Shown in pieces: positions 13,273 to 22,655 of a stretch of 64,000 nucleotides of DNA. The translations under genes and the position numbers were made by a program. The notes under the pieces are model-generated. The model worked only from the letters and a program-made list of their open reading frames with translations. It had not been told where the DNA came from and did not search any database. The stretch covers positions 2,418,001 to 2,482,000 of the forward strand of contig NZ_CP040443.1 of the NCBI RefSeq assembly GCF_005843885.1, read 5' to 3'. This DNA comes from Escherichia sp. E4742. Lineage in GTDB: Bacteria; Pseudomonadota; Gammaproteobacteria; Enterobacterales; Enterobacteriaceae. Within the stretch, counting starts at the first letter, position 1. The number at the start of each line of letters is the position of its first letter.

Positions 13273-14997
13273 ATGCCGCGTGGCCTGGAATTATTGATTG
13301 CACAAACCATTTTGCAAGGTTTCGACGCTCAGTATGGTCGATTCCTCGAAGTGACTTCCGGGGCGCAGCAGCGTTTCGAACAGGCCGACTGGCACGCTGT
13401 CCAGCAGGCGATGAAAAACCGTATCCATCTTTACGATCATCACGTTGGTCTGGTCGTGGAGCAACTGCGCTGTATTACTAACGGCCAAAGCACGGACGCG
13501 GCATTTTTACTACGTGTTAAAGAGCATTACACCCGGCTGTTGCCGGATTACCCGCGCTTCGAGATTGCGGAGAGCTTTTTTAACTCCGTGTACTGTCGGT
13601 TATTTGACCACCGCTCGCTTACTCCCGAGCGGCTTTTTATCTTTAGCTCCCAGCCAGAGCGTCGCTTTCGTACCATTCCACGCCCGCTGGCGAAAGACTT
13701 TTACCCCGATCACGGCTGGGAATCGCTACTAATACGTGTTATCAGCGATCTGCCGCTGCGCCTGCACTGGCAGAATAAAAGCCGTGATATCAACTACATC
13801 GTTCGCCATCTGACCGAAACGCTGGGGACAAACAACCTCGCGGAAAGTCATTTACAGGTGGCGAACGAACTGTTTTACCGCAATAAAGCAGCGTGGCTGG
13901 TGGGCAAACTGATCACGCCTTCCGGCACATTGCCCTTTTTGCTGCCGATCCACCAGACGGACGACGGCGAGCTGTTTATTGATACCTGCCTGACGACCAC
14001 CGCCGAAGCGAGCATCGTCTTTGGCTTCGCGCGTTCCTATTTTATGGTTTACGCGCCGCTACCTGCCGCACTGGTCGAGTGGCTACGGGAAATTCTACCG
14101 GGCAAAACGACCGCAGAACTGTATATGGCTATCGGCTGCCAGAAACACGCCAAAACCGAAAGTTACCGTGAATATCTGATTTATCTGCAAGGCTGTAATG
14201 AGCAATTTATTGAAGCGCCGGGTATTCGTGGAATGGTGATGCTGGTGTTCACGCTGCCGGGCTTTGATCGGGTATTCAAAGTCATCAAAGACAAGTTCGC
14301 GCCTCAGAAAGAGATGTCTGCCGCTCACGTCCGCGCCTGCTATCAACTGGTTAAAGAACACGATCGCGTGGGCCGAATGGCGGACACCCAGGAGTTTGAA
14401 AACTTTGTGCTGGAGAAGCGGCATATTTCCCTGGCATTAATGGAATTACTGTTCCAGGAAGCGCCGGAAAAAATCACCGATCTCGGCGAACAGATTGTGA
14501 TTCGCCATCTCTATATCGAACGGCGGATGGTGCCGCTCAATATCTGGCTGGAACAGGTTGAGGGCCAACAACTGCGCGACGCTATTGAGGAGTACGGCAA
14601 CGCTATTCGCCAACTTGCCGCCGCCAATATTTTCCCTGGCGACATGTTATTTAAAAACTTTGGTGTCACTCGTCACGGACGCGTGGTGTTTTATGATTAC
14701 GATGAAATTTGTTACATGACGGAAGTGAATTTCCGCGACATCCCACCGCCGCGCTATCCGGAGGACGAACTTGCCAGTGAGCCGTGGTACAGCGTCTCGC
14801 CGGGCGATGTTTTCCCGGAAGAGTTTCGTCACTGGTTATGTGCCGACCCGCGCATTGGGCCACTCTTTGAAGAGATGCACGCCGACCTGTTCCGCGCCGA
14901 TTACTGGCGAGCGCTACAAAACCGTATCCGTGAAGGGCACGTGGAAGATGTTTATGCGTATCGGCGCAGGCAGCGGTTTAGCGTGCGATTCGTATAA
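13273..14997 (+). CDS. aceK: Isocitrate dehydrogenase kinase/phosphatase
   Basis: AceK phosphorylates isocitrate dehydrogenase to divert carbon into the glyoxylate shunt, and removes the phosphate when needed. The 574-residue product matches E. coli AceK throughout, including the ATP-binding APGIRGMVMLVF segment (about 316-327). The last residues are RFSVRFV, whereas K-12 as I recall it ends RFSVRYGEMLF (578 residues). The altered C-terminus coincides with the loss of arpA next to it. Only 15 bases separate its stop from the convergent iclR stop. Confidence 0.96.
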   Translation: MPRGLELLIAQTILQGFDAQYGRFLEVTSGAQQRFEQADWHAVQQAMKNRIHLYDHHVGLVVEQLRCITNGQSTDAAFLLRVKEHYTRLLPDYPRFEIAESFFNSVYCRLFDHRSLTPERLFIFSSQPERRFRTIPRPLAKDFYPDHGWESLLIRVISDLPLRLHWQNKSRDINYIVRHLTETLGTNNLAESHLQVANELFYRNKAAWLVGKLITPSGTLPFLLPIHQTDDGELFIDTCLTTTAEASIVFGFARSYFMVYAPLPAALVEWLREILPGKTTAELYMAIGCQKHAKTESYREYLIYLQGCNEQFIEAPGIRGMVMLVFTLPGFDRVFKVIKDKFAPQKEMSAAHVRACYQLVKEHDRVGRMADTQEFENFVLEKRHISLALMELLFQEAPEKITDLGEQIVIRHLYIERRMVPLNIWLEQVEGQQLRDAIEEYGNAIRQLAAANIFPGDMLFKNFGVTRHGRVVFYDYDEICYMTEVNFRDIPPPRYPEDELASEPWYSVSPGDVFPEEFRHWLCADPRIGPLFEEMHADLFRADYWRALQNRIREGHVEDVYAYRRRQRFSVRFV

Positions 14998-15012
14998 ATC
15001 AGAGACGAAAAG

Positions 15013-15837
15013 TCACCGCATACCGCCATACGCCAGCGTGACTTCCTTCGCCGCTTTAATCACCATCGCGCCAAACTCGGTTACGCGATCATCGGTAATA
15101 CGTGAAATCGGCCCGGAAATCGAAATTGCGGCAAATGGTTCGCGGTGTTCATCGAAAATACACGCTGCAAGGCAACGTAGCCCCAACGCATGTTCTTCAT
15201 CGTCAAATGAATAGCCACGTTTACGCGTCTGGGCGAGGTCCTCTTTTAAATGCACAGGAGACACCAGCGTCGCGTGGGTATAGGCATGTAACCCTTTGCG
15301 ATGCAGCAGTTTCGTCACCTGTTCTTCGCTCAGTTGGGCTAAAAAGGCTTTACCGGCACCAGAGGCATGCATCGGTAACTTACCGCCGATAGGGGCTGAC
15401 ATACGCATCAGATGCGTACACTGTACCTGGTCGATAATAATCGCTTCGTGATCGCTATGATCCAGCACCGCCATATTTACTGTTTCGCCAGACTCTTCCA
15501 TCAGATTGCGCAGAATAGGATGGACAATGGCTAACAAATTACGGCTCTGGAGAAAGCTGCTGCCGACCATAAAAGCATGTGCGCCGATCGCCCAGTGACC
15601 CAGTTCGCCAACCTGACGGACAAAGCCCTGTTGTTGCATCGTGGTTAGCAGGCGGTGAGTAGTGGAGTTGGGTAATCCGGCTTGCTGAGCCAGTTCCGTT
15701 AGTGCCACACTGCCATTGGATTCGGCAATCCACTCCAGTAATTTCAGCCCACGCGTTAAAGACTGAACCTGTCCAGTCGCGGGTGCGGTGGCAACGGCGG
15801 GTTTTCTGCCGCGTTTTGCGGGAATGGGTGCGACCAT
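15013..15837 (-). CDS. iclR: IclR, repressor of the acetate operon
   Basis: IclR represses aceBAK and itself. The start ATG at 15837 (MVAPIPAKRGRKPA) follows a strong AGGAGG; longer in-frame readings to 15909 lack this and run into the operator. The 274-residue protein has an N-terminal winged helix (about 27-85, SLTRGLKLLEWIAES to TTHRLLTTMQQQGFV) and a C-terminal GAF-like effector domain that binds glyoxylate or pyruvate. It is convergent with aceK with no arpA between them. Confidence 0.97.
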   Translation of the reverse strand: MVAPIPAKRGRKPAVATAPATGQVQSLTRGLKLLEWIAESNGSVALTELAQQAGLPNSTTHRLLTTMQQQGFVRQVGELGHWAIGAHAFMVGSSFLQSRNLLAIVHPILRNLMEESGETVNMAVLDHSDHEAIIIDQVQCTHLMRMSAPIGGKLPMHASGAGKAFLAQLSEEQVTKLLHRKGLHAYTHATLVSPVHLKEDLAQTRKRGYSFDDEEHALGLRCLAACIFDEHREPFAAISISGPISRITDDRVTEFGAMVIKAAKEVTLAYGGMR

Positions 15838-15860
15838 GACAGCCTCCTTTTTCTGTATCG

Positions 15861-15875
15861 TGGAAATCATTTTCA
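15861..15875 (-). promoter_or_regulatory. IclR autoregulatory operator
   Basis: TGGAAATCATTTTCA matches the IclR palindrome TGGAAATNATTTCCA at all but one base and lies 24 bases upstream of the iclR start codon. This is the expected place for autorepression. Confidence 0.8.
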
Positions 15876-16036
15876 TTTTTATTGCGGTGTAATGCAATAG
15901 TTGCCACACTGATCCGATGAGTTAATGTTGAACAAATCTCATGTTGCGTGGTGGTCGCTTTTACCACTGATGCGTTTATGCCAGTATGGTCTGTTGAATT
16001 TTTTTACAGTCTGGGTTGAGCGTGTCGGGAGCGAGT

Positions 16037-19000
16037 GTGAGCAGCAAAGTTGAACAACTGCGTACGCAGTTAAATGAACGTATTCTGGTGCTGGACGGCG
16101 GTATGGGCACCATGATCCAGAGTTATCGACTGAACGAGGCAGATTTTCGCGGTGAACGTTTTGCCGACTGGCCTTGCGATCTTAAAGGTAACAACGACCT
16201 GCTGGTTCTCAGCAAACCGGAAGTGATCTCCGCCATCCACAACGCTTACTTTGAAGCGGGCGCAGATATCATCGAAACCAACACCTTCAACTCCACGACT
16301 ATTGCGATGGCGGATTACCAGATGGAATCCCTGTCGGCAGAAATCAACTTTGCGGCAGCGAAACTAGCGCGTGCCTGTGCTGATGAGTGGACCGCGCGCA
16401 CGCCGGAGAAACCGCGCTACGTTGCTGGTGTTCTCGGCCCAACCAACCGCACGGCGTCTATATCTCCGGACGTAAACGATCCAGCATTCCGCAACATCAC
16501 TTTTGACCAGCTGGTGGCGGCTTATCGTGAATCCACCAAAGCATTAGTCGAAGGTGGTGCGGATCTGATTCTGATTGAAACCGTCTTCGACACTCTCAAC
16601 GCCAAAGCGGCGATTTTTGCGGTGAAAACGGAGTTCGAAGCGCTGGGCGTTGAACTGCCGATTATGATCTCCGGCACCATCACCGACGCCTCCGGCCGCA
16701 CGCTCTCCGGGCAGACCACCGAAGCATTTTACAACTCATTGCGCCACGCCGAAGCGCTGACCTTTGGCCTGAACTGTGCGCTGGGACCCGATGAACTGCG
16801 CCAGTATGTGCAGGAGTTGTCGCGTATAGCAGAATGCTACGTCACCGCTCACCCGAACGCTGGGCTGCCCAACGCCTTTGGTGAATACGATCTCGACGCC
16901 GACACGATGGCGAAGCACATCCGCGAATGGGCGGAAGCGGGATTCCTCAATATCGTCGGCGGTTGCTGCGGTACCACGCCACGACATATTGCGGCGATGA
17001 GTCGCGCAGTAGAAGGATTAGCGCCGCGCAAACTGCCGGAGATTCCCGTAGCCTGCCGTTTGTCCGGTCTGGAGCCGCTGAACATTGGCGATGACAGCCT
17101 GTTTGTTAACGTCGGTGAGCGGACTAACGTCACCGGTTCTGCCAAATTCAAACGCCTGATTAAAGAAGATAAATACAGCGAGGCGCTGGATGTGGCGCGC
17201 CAGCAGGTGGAAAACGGCGCGCAGATTATCGATATCAACATGGATGAAGGGATGCTCGACGCCGAAGCGGCGATGGTGCGTTTCCTCAGCCTGATTGCCG
17301 GTGAACCGGATATCGCCCGCGTGCCGATTATGATCGACTCCTCAAAATGGGAGGTCATCGAAAAGGGGCTGAAGTGTATTCAGGGCAAAGGCATTGTTAA
17401 CTCTATCTCAATGAAAGAGGGCGTCGACGCCTTTATCCATCATGCGAAACTGTTGCGTCGTTACGGTGCAGCGGTGGTGGTAATGGCCTTTGACGAACAG
17501 GGCCAGGCCGATACCCGCGCACGGAAAATCGAGATTTGCCGTCGGGCGTACAAAATCCTCACTGAAGAGGTTGGCTTCCCGCCGGAAGATATCATCTTTG
17601 ATCCGAACATTTTCGCGGTCGCAACTGGCATTGAAGAGCACAACAACTACGCGCAGGACTTTATCGGCGCGTGTGAAGACATCAAACGCGAACTGCCGCA
17701 CGCGCTGATTTCCGGTGGTGTCTCTAACGTCTCGTTCTCGTTTCGTGGTAACGATCCGGTGCGCGAAGCCATTCACGCGGTGTTCCTCTACTACGCTATC
17801 CGCAACGGTATGGATATGGGGATCGTCAACGCCGGGCAACTGGCGATTTACGACGACCTGCCCGCCGAACTGCGCGACGCGGTGGAAGATGTGATCCTCA
17901 ATCGTCGCGACGATGGCACCGAGCGTTTACTGGAACTTGCCGAGAAATATCGCGGCAGCAAAACCGACGATACCGCTAATGCCCAGCAGGCAGAGTGGCG
18001 CTCGTGGGAAGTGAATAAACGTCTGGAATACTCGCTGGTCAAAGGTATTACCGAATTTATTGAACAGGACACCGAAGAAGCGCGCCAGCAGGCGGAGCGC
18101 CCTATTCAGGTGATTGAAGGCCCGCTGATGGACGGCATGAACGTGGTAGGCGATCTGTTCGGCGAAGGGAAAATGTTCTTGCCGCAGGTGGTGAAATCGG
18201 CACGCGTTATGAAGCAGGCGGTGGCGTATCTCGAACCGTTTATCGAAGCCAGCAAAGAGCAGGGTAAAACCAACGGCAAGATGGTGATCGCCACCGTGAA
18301 GGGCGACGTCCACGATATCGGTAAAAATATCGTTGGTGTGGTGCTGCAATGTAACAACTACGAAATCGTCGATCTCGGCGTGATGGTGCCTGCGGAAAAA
18401 ATCCTCCGCACCGCCAAAGAAGTGAATGCTGATTTGATTGGCCTTTCGGGGCTTATCACGCCGTCGCTGGACGAGATGGTTAACGTGGCTAAGGAGATGG
18501 AGCGTCAGGGCTTCACCATTCCGCTATTGATTGGCGGTGCGACCACCTCAAAAGCGCACACGGCGGTGAAAATCGAGCAAAACTACAGCGGCCCGACGGT
18601 GTATGTTCAGAACGCCTCGCGCACCGTTGGTGTGGTGGCGGCGCTGCTTTCTGACACTCAGCATGACGACTTTGTCGCTCGTACCCGCAAGGAGTACGAA
18701 ACCGTGCGTATTCAGCACGGGCGCAAGAAACCGCGCACACCGCCAGTTACGCTGGAAGCGGCGCGCGATAACGATTTCGCTTTTGACTGGGAAAGCTACA
18801 CACCGCCGGTAGCGCACCGTCTCGGCGTGCAGGAAGTTGAAGCCAGCATCGAAACGCTGCGTAATTACATCGACTGGACGCCGTTCTTTATGACCTGGTC
18901 GCTGGCCGGGAAGTATCCGCGCATTCTGGAAGATGAAGTGGTAGGCGAAGAGGCGAAGCGGCTGTTTAAAGACGCCAACGACATGTTGGATAAATTAAGC

Positions 19001-19720
19001 GCCGAGAAAACGCTGAATCCGCGTGGCGTGGTGGGCCTGTTCCCGGCAAACCGTGTGGGCGATGACATTGAAATCTACCGCGACGAAACGCGCACCCATG
19101 TGATTAATGTCAGCCATCATCTGCGCCAACAGACCGAAAAAACCGGCTTCGCCAACTACTGCCTCGCTGATTTTGTGGCGCCGAAGCTTTCTGGTAAAGC
19201 AGATTACATCGGCGCATTTGCCGTGACTGGTGGGTTGGAAGAAGACGCGCTGGCTGATGCGTTCGAAGCGCAGCACGATGATTACAACAAAATCATGGTG
19301 AAGGCCCTTGCCGATCGTCTGGCGGAAGCCTTTGCGGAATATCTCCATGAGCGCGTGCGTAAAGTTTACTGGGGCTATGCGCCGAACGAGAACCTCAGCA
19401 ACGAAGAGCTGATCCGCGAAAACTACCAGGGCATCCGTCCGGCACCGGGCTATCCGGCCTGCCCGGAACATACGGAAAAAGCCACCATCTGGGAGCTGCT
19501 GGAAGTGGAAAAACACACTGGCATGAAACTCACGGAATCTTTCGCGATGTGGCCCGGTGCATCGGTTTCGGGTTGGTACTTCAGCCATCCGGACAGCAAG
19601 TACTATGCCGTGGCGCAGATTCAACGCGATCAGGTCGAAGACTATGCCCGTCGTAAAGGAATGAGCGTTACCGAAGTTGAGCGCTGGCTGGCGCCGAATC
19701 TGGGGTATGACGCGGACTGA
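16037..19720 (+). CDS. metH: Cobalamin-dependent methionine synthase
   Basis: MetH transfers a methyl group from methyltetrahydrofolate through cobalamin to homocysteine. The 1,227-residue protein starts at GTG 16037 behind GGGAG; an upstream TTG at 16016 is less likely. In order: the homocysteine/zinc module with zinc cysteines in NCALGPDE and GGCCGTTP; the pterin-binding module (VGERTNVTGS, about 356-620); the B12 module with DVHDIGKN, whose His is the cobalt ligand (about 759); and the AdoMet reactivation domain with RPAPGYPACPEH. It is divergent from iclR and followed by a terminator. Confidence 0.98.
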   Translation: MSSKVEQLRTQLNERILVLDGGMGTMIQSYRLNEADFRGERFADWPCDLKGNNDLLVLSKPEVISAIHNAYFEAGADIIETNTFNSTTIAMADYQMESLSAEINFAAAKLARACADEWTARTPEKPRYVAGVLGPTNRTASISPDVNDPAFRNITFDQLVAAYRESTKALVEGGADLILIETVFDTLNAKAAIFAVKTEFEALGVELPIMISGTITDASGRTLSGQTTEAFYNSLRHAEALTFGLNCALGPDELRQYVQELSRIAECYVTAHPNAGLPNAFGEYDLDADTMAKHIREWAEAGFLNIVGGCCGTTPRHIAAMSRAVEGLAPRKLPEIPVACRLSGLEPLNIGDDSLFVNVGERTNVTGSAKFKRLIKEDKYSEALDVARQQVENGAQIIDINMDEGMLDAEAAMVRFLSLIAGEPDIARVPIMIDSSKWEVIEKGLKCIQGKGIVNSISMKEGVDAFIHHAKLLRRYGAAVVVMAFDEQGQADTRARKIEICRRAYKILTEEVGFPPEDIIFDPNIFAVATGIEEHNNYAQDFIGACEDIKRELPHALISGGVSNVSFSFRGNDPVREAIHAVFLYYAIRNGMDMGIVNAGQLAIYDDLPAELRDAVEDVILNRRDDGTERLLELAEKYRGSKTDDTANAQQAEWRSWEVNKRLEYSLVKGITEFIEQDTEEARQQAERPIQVIEGPLMDGMNVVGDLFGEGKMFLPQVVKSARVMKQAVAYLEPFIEASKEQGKTNGKMVIATVKGDVHDIGKNIVGVVLQCNNYEIVDLGVMVPAEKILRTAKEVNADLIGLSGLITPSLDEMVNVAKEMERQGFTIPLLIGGATTSKAHTAVKIEQNYSGPTVYVQNASRTVGVVAALLSDTQHDDFVARTRKEYETVRIQHGRKKPRTPPVTLEAARDNDFAFDWESYTPPVAHRLGVQEVEASIETLRNYIDWTPFFMTWSLAGKYPRILEDEVVGEEAKRLFKDANDMLDKLSAEKTLNPRGVVGLFPANRVGDDIEIYRDETRTHVINVSHHLRQQTEKTGFANYCLADFVAPKLSGKADYIGAFAVTGGLEEDALADAFEAQHDDYNKIMVKALADRLAEAFAEYLHERVRKVYWGYAPNENLSNEELIRENYQGIRPAPGYPACPEHTEKATIWELLEVEKHTGMKLTESFAMWPGASVSGWYFSHPDSKYYAVAQIQRDQVEDYARRKGMSVTEVERWLAPNLGYDAD

Positions 19721-19752
19721 TTCACAAATCTGTCACTTTTCCTTACAACAAA

Positions 19753-19783
19753 CAGGGCACTCAATGGGTGCCCTGTCTCTTTA
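19753..19783 (+). terminator. metH terminator
   Basis: CAGGGCAC-TCAATG-GGTGCCCTG followed by TCTCTTTATT, 32 bases after the metH stop. Confidence 0.85.
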
Positions 19784-19939
19784 TTAATATGAAACACTTA
19801 TACTGGAATCAGGCTGGAATAATCTTAGCCGGAAAAACGAATGTCAAAAGGCACAGTAAAGATGCCAGTCAGCGTGTTTCCGGTCCTTTGGTCATTCAAT
19901 TGCTTCAGGAACATATAACGATAAGGAGAACCTGAACTC

Positions 19940-21571
19940 GTGTTAACGCTGCTTCACCTGCTTTCTGCCGTCGCCCTGTTGGTCTGGGGGACGCATATTG
20001 TCCGAACGGGCGTAATGCGCGTCTTTGGTGCACGACTGCGTACAGTCCTTAGCCGGAGTGTCGAAAAGAAGCCGCTCGCCTTTTGCGCGGGGATCGGCGT
20101 TACCGCACTGGTACAGAGCAGTAATGCCACCACCATGCTGGTGACCTCGTTTGTCGCCCAGGATCTGGTTGCTCTCGCGCCCGCGCTGGTGATTGTGCTG
20201 GGAGCTGATGTCGGGACGGCGCTAATGGCGCGGGTCCTCACCTTCGATTTATCCTGGTTGTCACCACTGCTCATTTTTATCGGCGTGATTTTTTTCCTCG
20301 GACGCAAACAGTCACGCGCCGGGCAACTGGGCCGAGTCGGTATTGGTCTTGGGCTGATTTTGCTGGCGCTGGAGTTGATTGTGCAGGCCGTAACGCCGAT
20401 CACCCAGGCAAACGGCGTTCAGGTGATCTTTGCTTCGTTGACTGGCGATATTCTGCTGGATGCACTGATTGGTGCGATGTTCGCCGTTATCAGCTACTCC
20501 AGCCTTGCTGCTGTATTGCTGACCGCTACTTTGACCGCCGCAGGCATTATCTCCTTCCCGGTGGCGCTCTGTCTGGTAATCGGAGCCAACCTCGGTTCCG
20601 GCCTGCTGGCGATGCTCAACAATAGTGCCGCCAATGCCGCCGCTCGCCGTGTTGCGATGGGTAGCTTGTTGTTTAAGCTGGTGGGGAGCTTGATTATCCT
20701 GCCATTTGTCCATGTTCTGGCTGAATCAATGGATAAACTGCCTTTGCCAAAAGCGGAACTGGTTATCTATTTCCACGTCTTCTACAACCTCGTTCGTTGC
20801 CTGGTCATGCTGCCGTTTGTCGATCCAATGGCGCGATTTTGCAAAACGATTATTCGCGATGAACCTGAGTTGGATGCCCATCTGAAACCAAAACATCTGG
20901 ACGTTAGTGCGCTGGATACTCCGACTCTTGCTCTGGCGAATGCCGCCCGTGAAACACTGCGCATCGGTGACGCGATGGAACAGATGATGGAAGGGCTGAA
21001 TAAAGTGATGCACGGTGAACCGCGTGAAGAGAAGGAGTTGCGCAAGCTGGCGGATGATATCAACGTCCTCTACACCGCGATTAAACTTTATTTGGCGCGG
21101 ATGCCAAAAGAAGAGCTGGCGGAAGAAGAGTCGCGCCGCTGGGCGGAGATTATCGAAATGGCTCTCAACCTGGAGCAGGCTTCCGATATCGTCGAGCGCA
21201 TGGGCAGCGAAATTGCTGACAAATCACTGGCAGCACGGCGGGCATTTTCGCTTGATGGGTTGAAGGAACTGGATGCGCTCTATGAGCAATTGCTCAGTAA
21301 TTTAAAGCTGGCAATGTCGGTGTTCTTCTCTGGCGATGTCACCAGCGCCCGTCGTTTACGCCGTAGTAAGCATCGTTTTCGCATTCTTAATCGCCGTTAT
21401 TCCCATGCTCACGTCGATCGCCTGCATCAGCAAAACGTGCAAAGCATTGAAACCAGTTCGCTACATTTAGGCTTACTGGGAGATATGCAGCGCCTGAACT
21501 CGCTGTTTTGTTCGGTGGCTTACAGTGTGCTGGAACAGCCGGATGAAGATGAGGGACGGGACGAGTATTAA
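19940..21571 (+). CDS. yjbB: Na+/phosphate cotransporter family protein (phosphate exporter) YjbB
   Basis: This 543-residue inner-membrane protein has two NptA-type repeats, each with the QSSNATTML / YSSLAAVLL signature (about 60 and 195), within about nine hydrophobic segments in residues 1-300. A cytoplasmic PhoU-like helical domain follows (about 340-530, TLALANAARETLRIGDAMEQM). The family moves phosphate; YjbB in E. coli has been linked to phosphate export. Start is GTG 19940 behind AAGGAGAACC. It stands alone between metH and the convergent pepE, with a REP element after it. Confidence 0.95.
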   Translation: MLTLLHLLSAVALLVWGTHIVRTGVMRVFGARLRTVLSRSVEKKPLAFCAGIGVTALVQSSNATTMLVTSFVAQDLVALAPALVIVLGADVGTALMARVLTFDLSWLSPLLIFIGVIFFLGRKQSRAGQLGRVGIGLGLILLALELIVQAVTPITQANGVQVIFASLTGDILLDALIGAMFAVISYSSLAAVLLTATLTAAGIISFPVALCLVIGANLGSGLLAMLNNSAANAAARRVAMGSLLFKLVGSLIILPFVHVLAESMDKLPLPKAELVIYFHVFYNLVRCLVMLPFVDPMARFCKTIIRDEPELDAHLKPKHLDVSALDTPTLALANAARETLRIGDAMEQMMEGLNKVMHGEPREEKELRKLADDINVLYTAIKLYLARMPKEELAEEESRRWAEIIEMALNLEQASDIVERMGSEIADKSLAARRAFSLDGLKELDALYEQLLSNLKLAMSVFFSGDVTSARRLRRSKHRFRILNRRYSHAHVDRLHQQNVQSIETSSLHLGLLGDMQRLNSLFCSVAYSVLEQPDEDEGRDEY

Positions 21572-21580
21572 TACCGTGAC

Positions 21581-21657
21581 CCTGTAGGCCTGATAAGACG
21601 CGTAAAGCGTCGCATCAGGCACTATGAACAAGATGCCGGATCATGCATCCGGCAATT
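21581..21657 (+). repeat. REP/BIME element between yjbB and pepE
   Basis: GTAGGCCTGATAAGACGCG...GCGTCGCATCAGGC and GATGCCGGATCATGCATCCGGC form two REP-type hairpins between the convergent yjbB and pepE stops. Confidence 0.85.
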
Positions 21658-21660
21658 CAC

Positions 21661-22350
21661 TTAAAAACGGTGACCCGCTTCCAGCGGCACCGCTTCCTCA
21701 CCAGCTTTAAATACATAAGTGGTATTCGGGCCGCCCAGCGTAGCGTGACCTTTACTTACTGTGATCCAGTTACCTTCCGGCAGGCCAATAATGGTCAGTT
21801 CTGGCGCGACGACCAGCAGTTCGCGAATACGCTGCTCGCGCGTTTCCCCTTTATGGCCTTCCGGCAGCGCGTTGGTGAAGTGCGGGTTGATTTGCAGCGG
21901 GAACAGATTCAGCGCATCGAAACCTTGCGGATCGACAATCGGCATATCGTTAGTAGTACGGATGGTTGGGCAAGCAAGGTTAGCGCCTGCACTCCAGCCG
22001 ATATACAGCGCGCCACGTTTTACTACGTCGGCAATGGGTGCCAAAAGCCCGCGTACGCGGCATTCTTTCAGCAACTGGAAAGTGTTGCCGCCGCCGACAA
22101 TCACGATCTCAGCATTTTCAATCGCGGCAACAGGATCGGCCACGCTATGAATACCGGTGACAGAAACGCCAAGTGGGGCAAGGACCGCAGCCGTTTTGGC
22201 CGTATAATCATCCCAGGTTTGCGTTACGCCAGCGAAAGGAATAAACACCGCTGAACGGCGACCTTGCAACTGTTCAGCAATCAACGGCAGCGCATGTTCC
22301 AGCCAGGCTTTACCCGGCAGCGTCGAGTTACTCAATAAAAGCAGTTCCAT
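21661..22350 (-). CDS. pepE: Dipeptidase E (alpha-aspartyl dipeptidase)
   Basis: PepE is a serine peptidase of family S51 that cleaves Asp-X dipeptides in the cytosol. The 229-residue protein has the nucleophile motif GWSAGANLA (Ser at about 120) and the downstream VGGGNTFQLL segment. ATG 22350 follows GGAGAAGTA. It is monocistronic and is the chromosomal gene flanking the sorbose operon. Confidence 0.97.
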   Translation of the reverse strand: MELLLLSNSTLPGKAWLEHALPLIAEQLQGRRSAVFIPFAGVTQTWDDYTAKTAAVLAPLGVSVTGIHSVADPVAAIENAEIVIVGGGNTFQLLKECRVRGLLAPIADVVKRGALYIGWSAGANLACPTIRTTNDMPIVDPQGFDALNLFPLQINPHFTNALPEGHKGETREQRIRELLVVAPELTIIGLPEGNWITVSKGHATLGGPNTTYVFKAGEEAVPLEAGHRF

Positions 22351-22494
22351 TACTTCTCCGGTTAGTAAGAAATCACGGGAGGCATGCTACCACTGTGATT
22401 TTAACCGCTTACTGACATGGCTCACGATGTCGCGCATTGAACCAGGCGTTCTGAGGATAGTTAGCAAACAAGGCGCTGAGCCTGATGACAAACA

Positions 22495-22603
22495 CAGCAT
22501 TGCCTGATGCGCTACGCTTATCAGGCCTACAAGCTAATTGCAATGCATTGAATTTTCGCGATTTTGTAGGCCGAATAAGGCGTTCGCGCCGCATCCGGCA
22601 TGA
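22495..22603 (-). repeat. REP/BIME elements between pepE and the sor region
   Basis: TGCCTGATGCGCTACGCTTATCAGGCCTAC and TTGTAGGCCGAATAAGGCGTTCGCGCCGCATCCGGCA form two REP-type hairpins. They mark the left edge of the accessory sor segment, between the pepE start (22350) and the end of the dehydrogenase gene (22656). No other gene is seen in this gap. Confidence 0.85.
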
Positions 22604-22655
22604 ACAACGTGCACTTTGCCACCAATCTGAGCGCCCCTTAAGGCGCTGATGTTTC

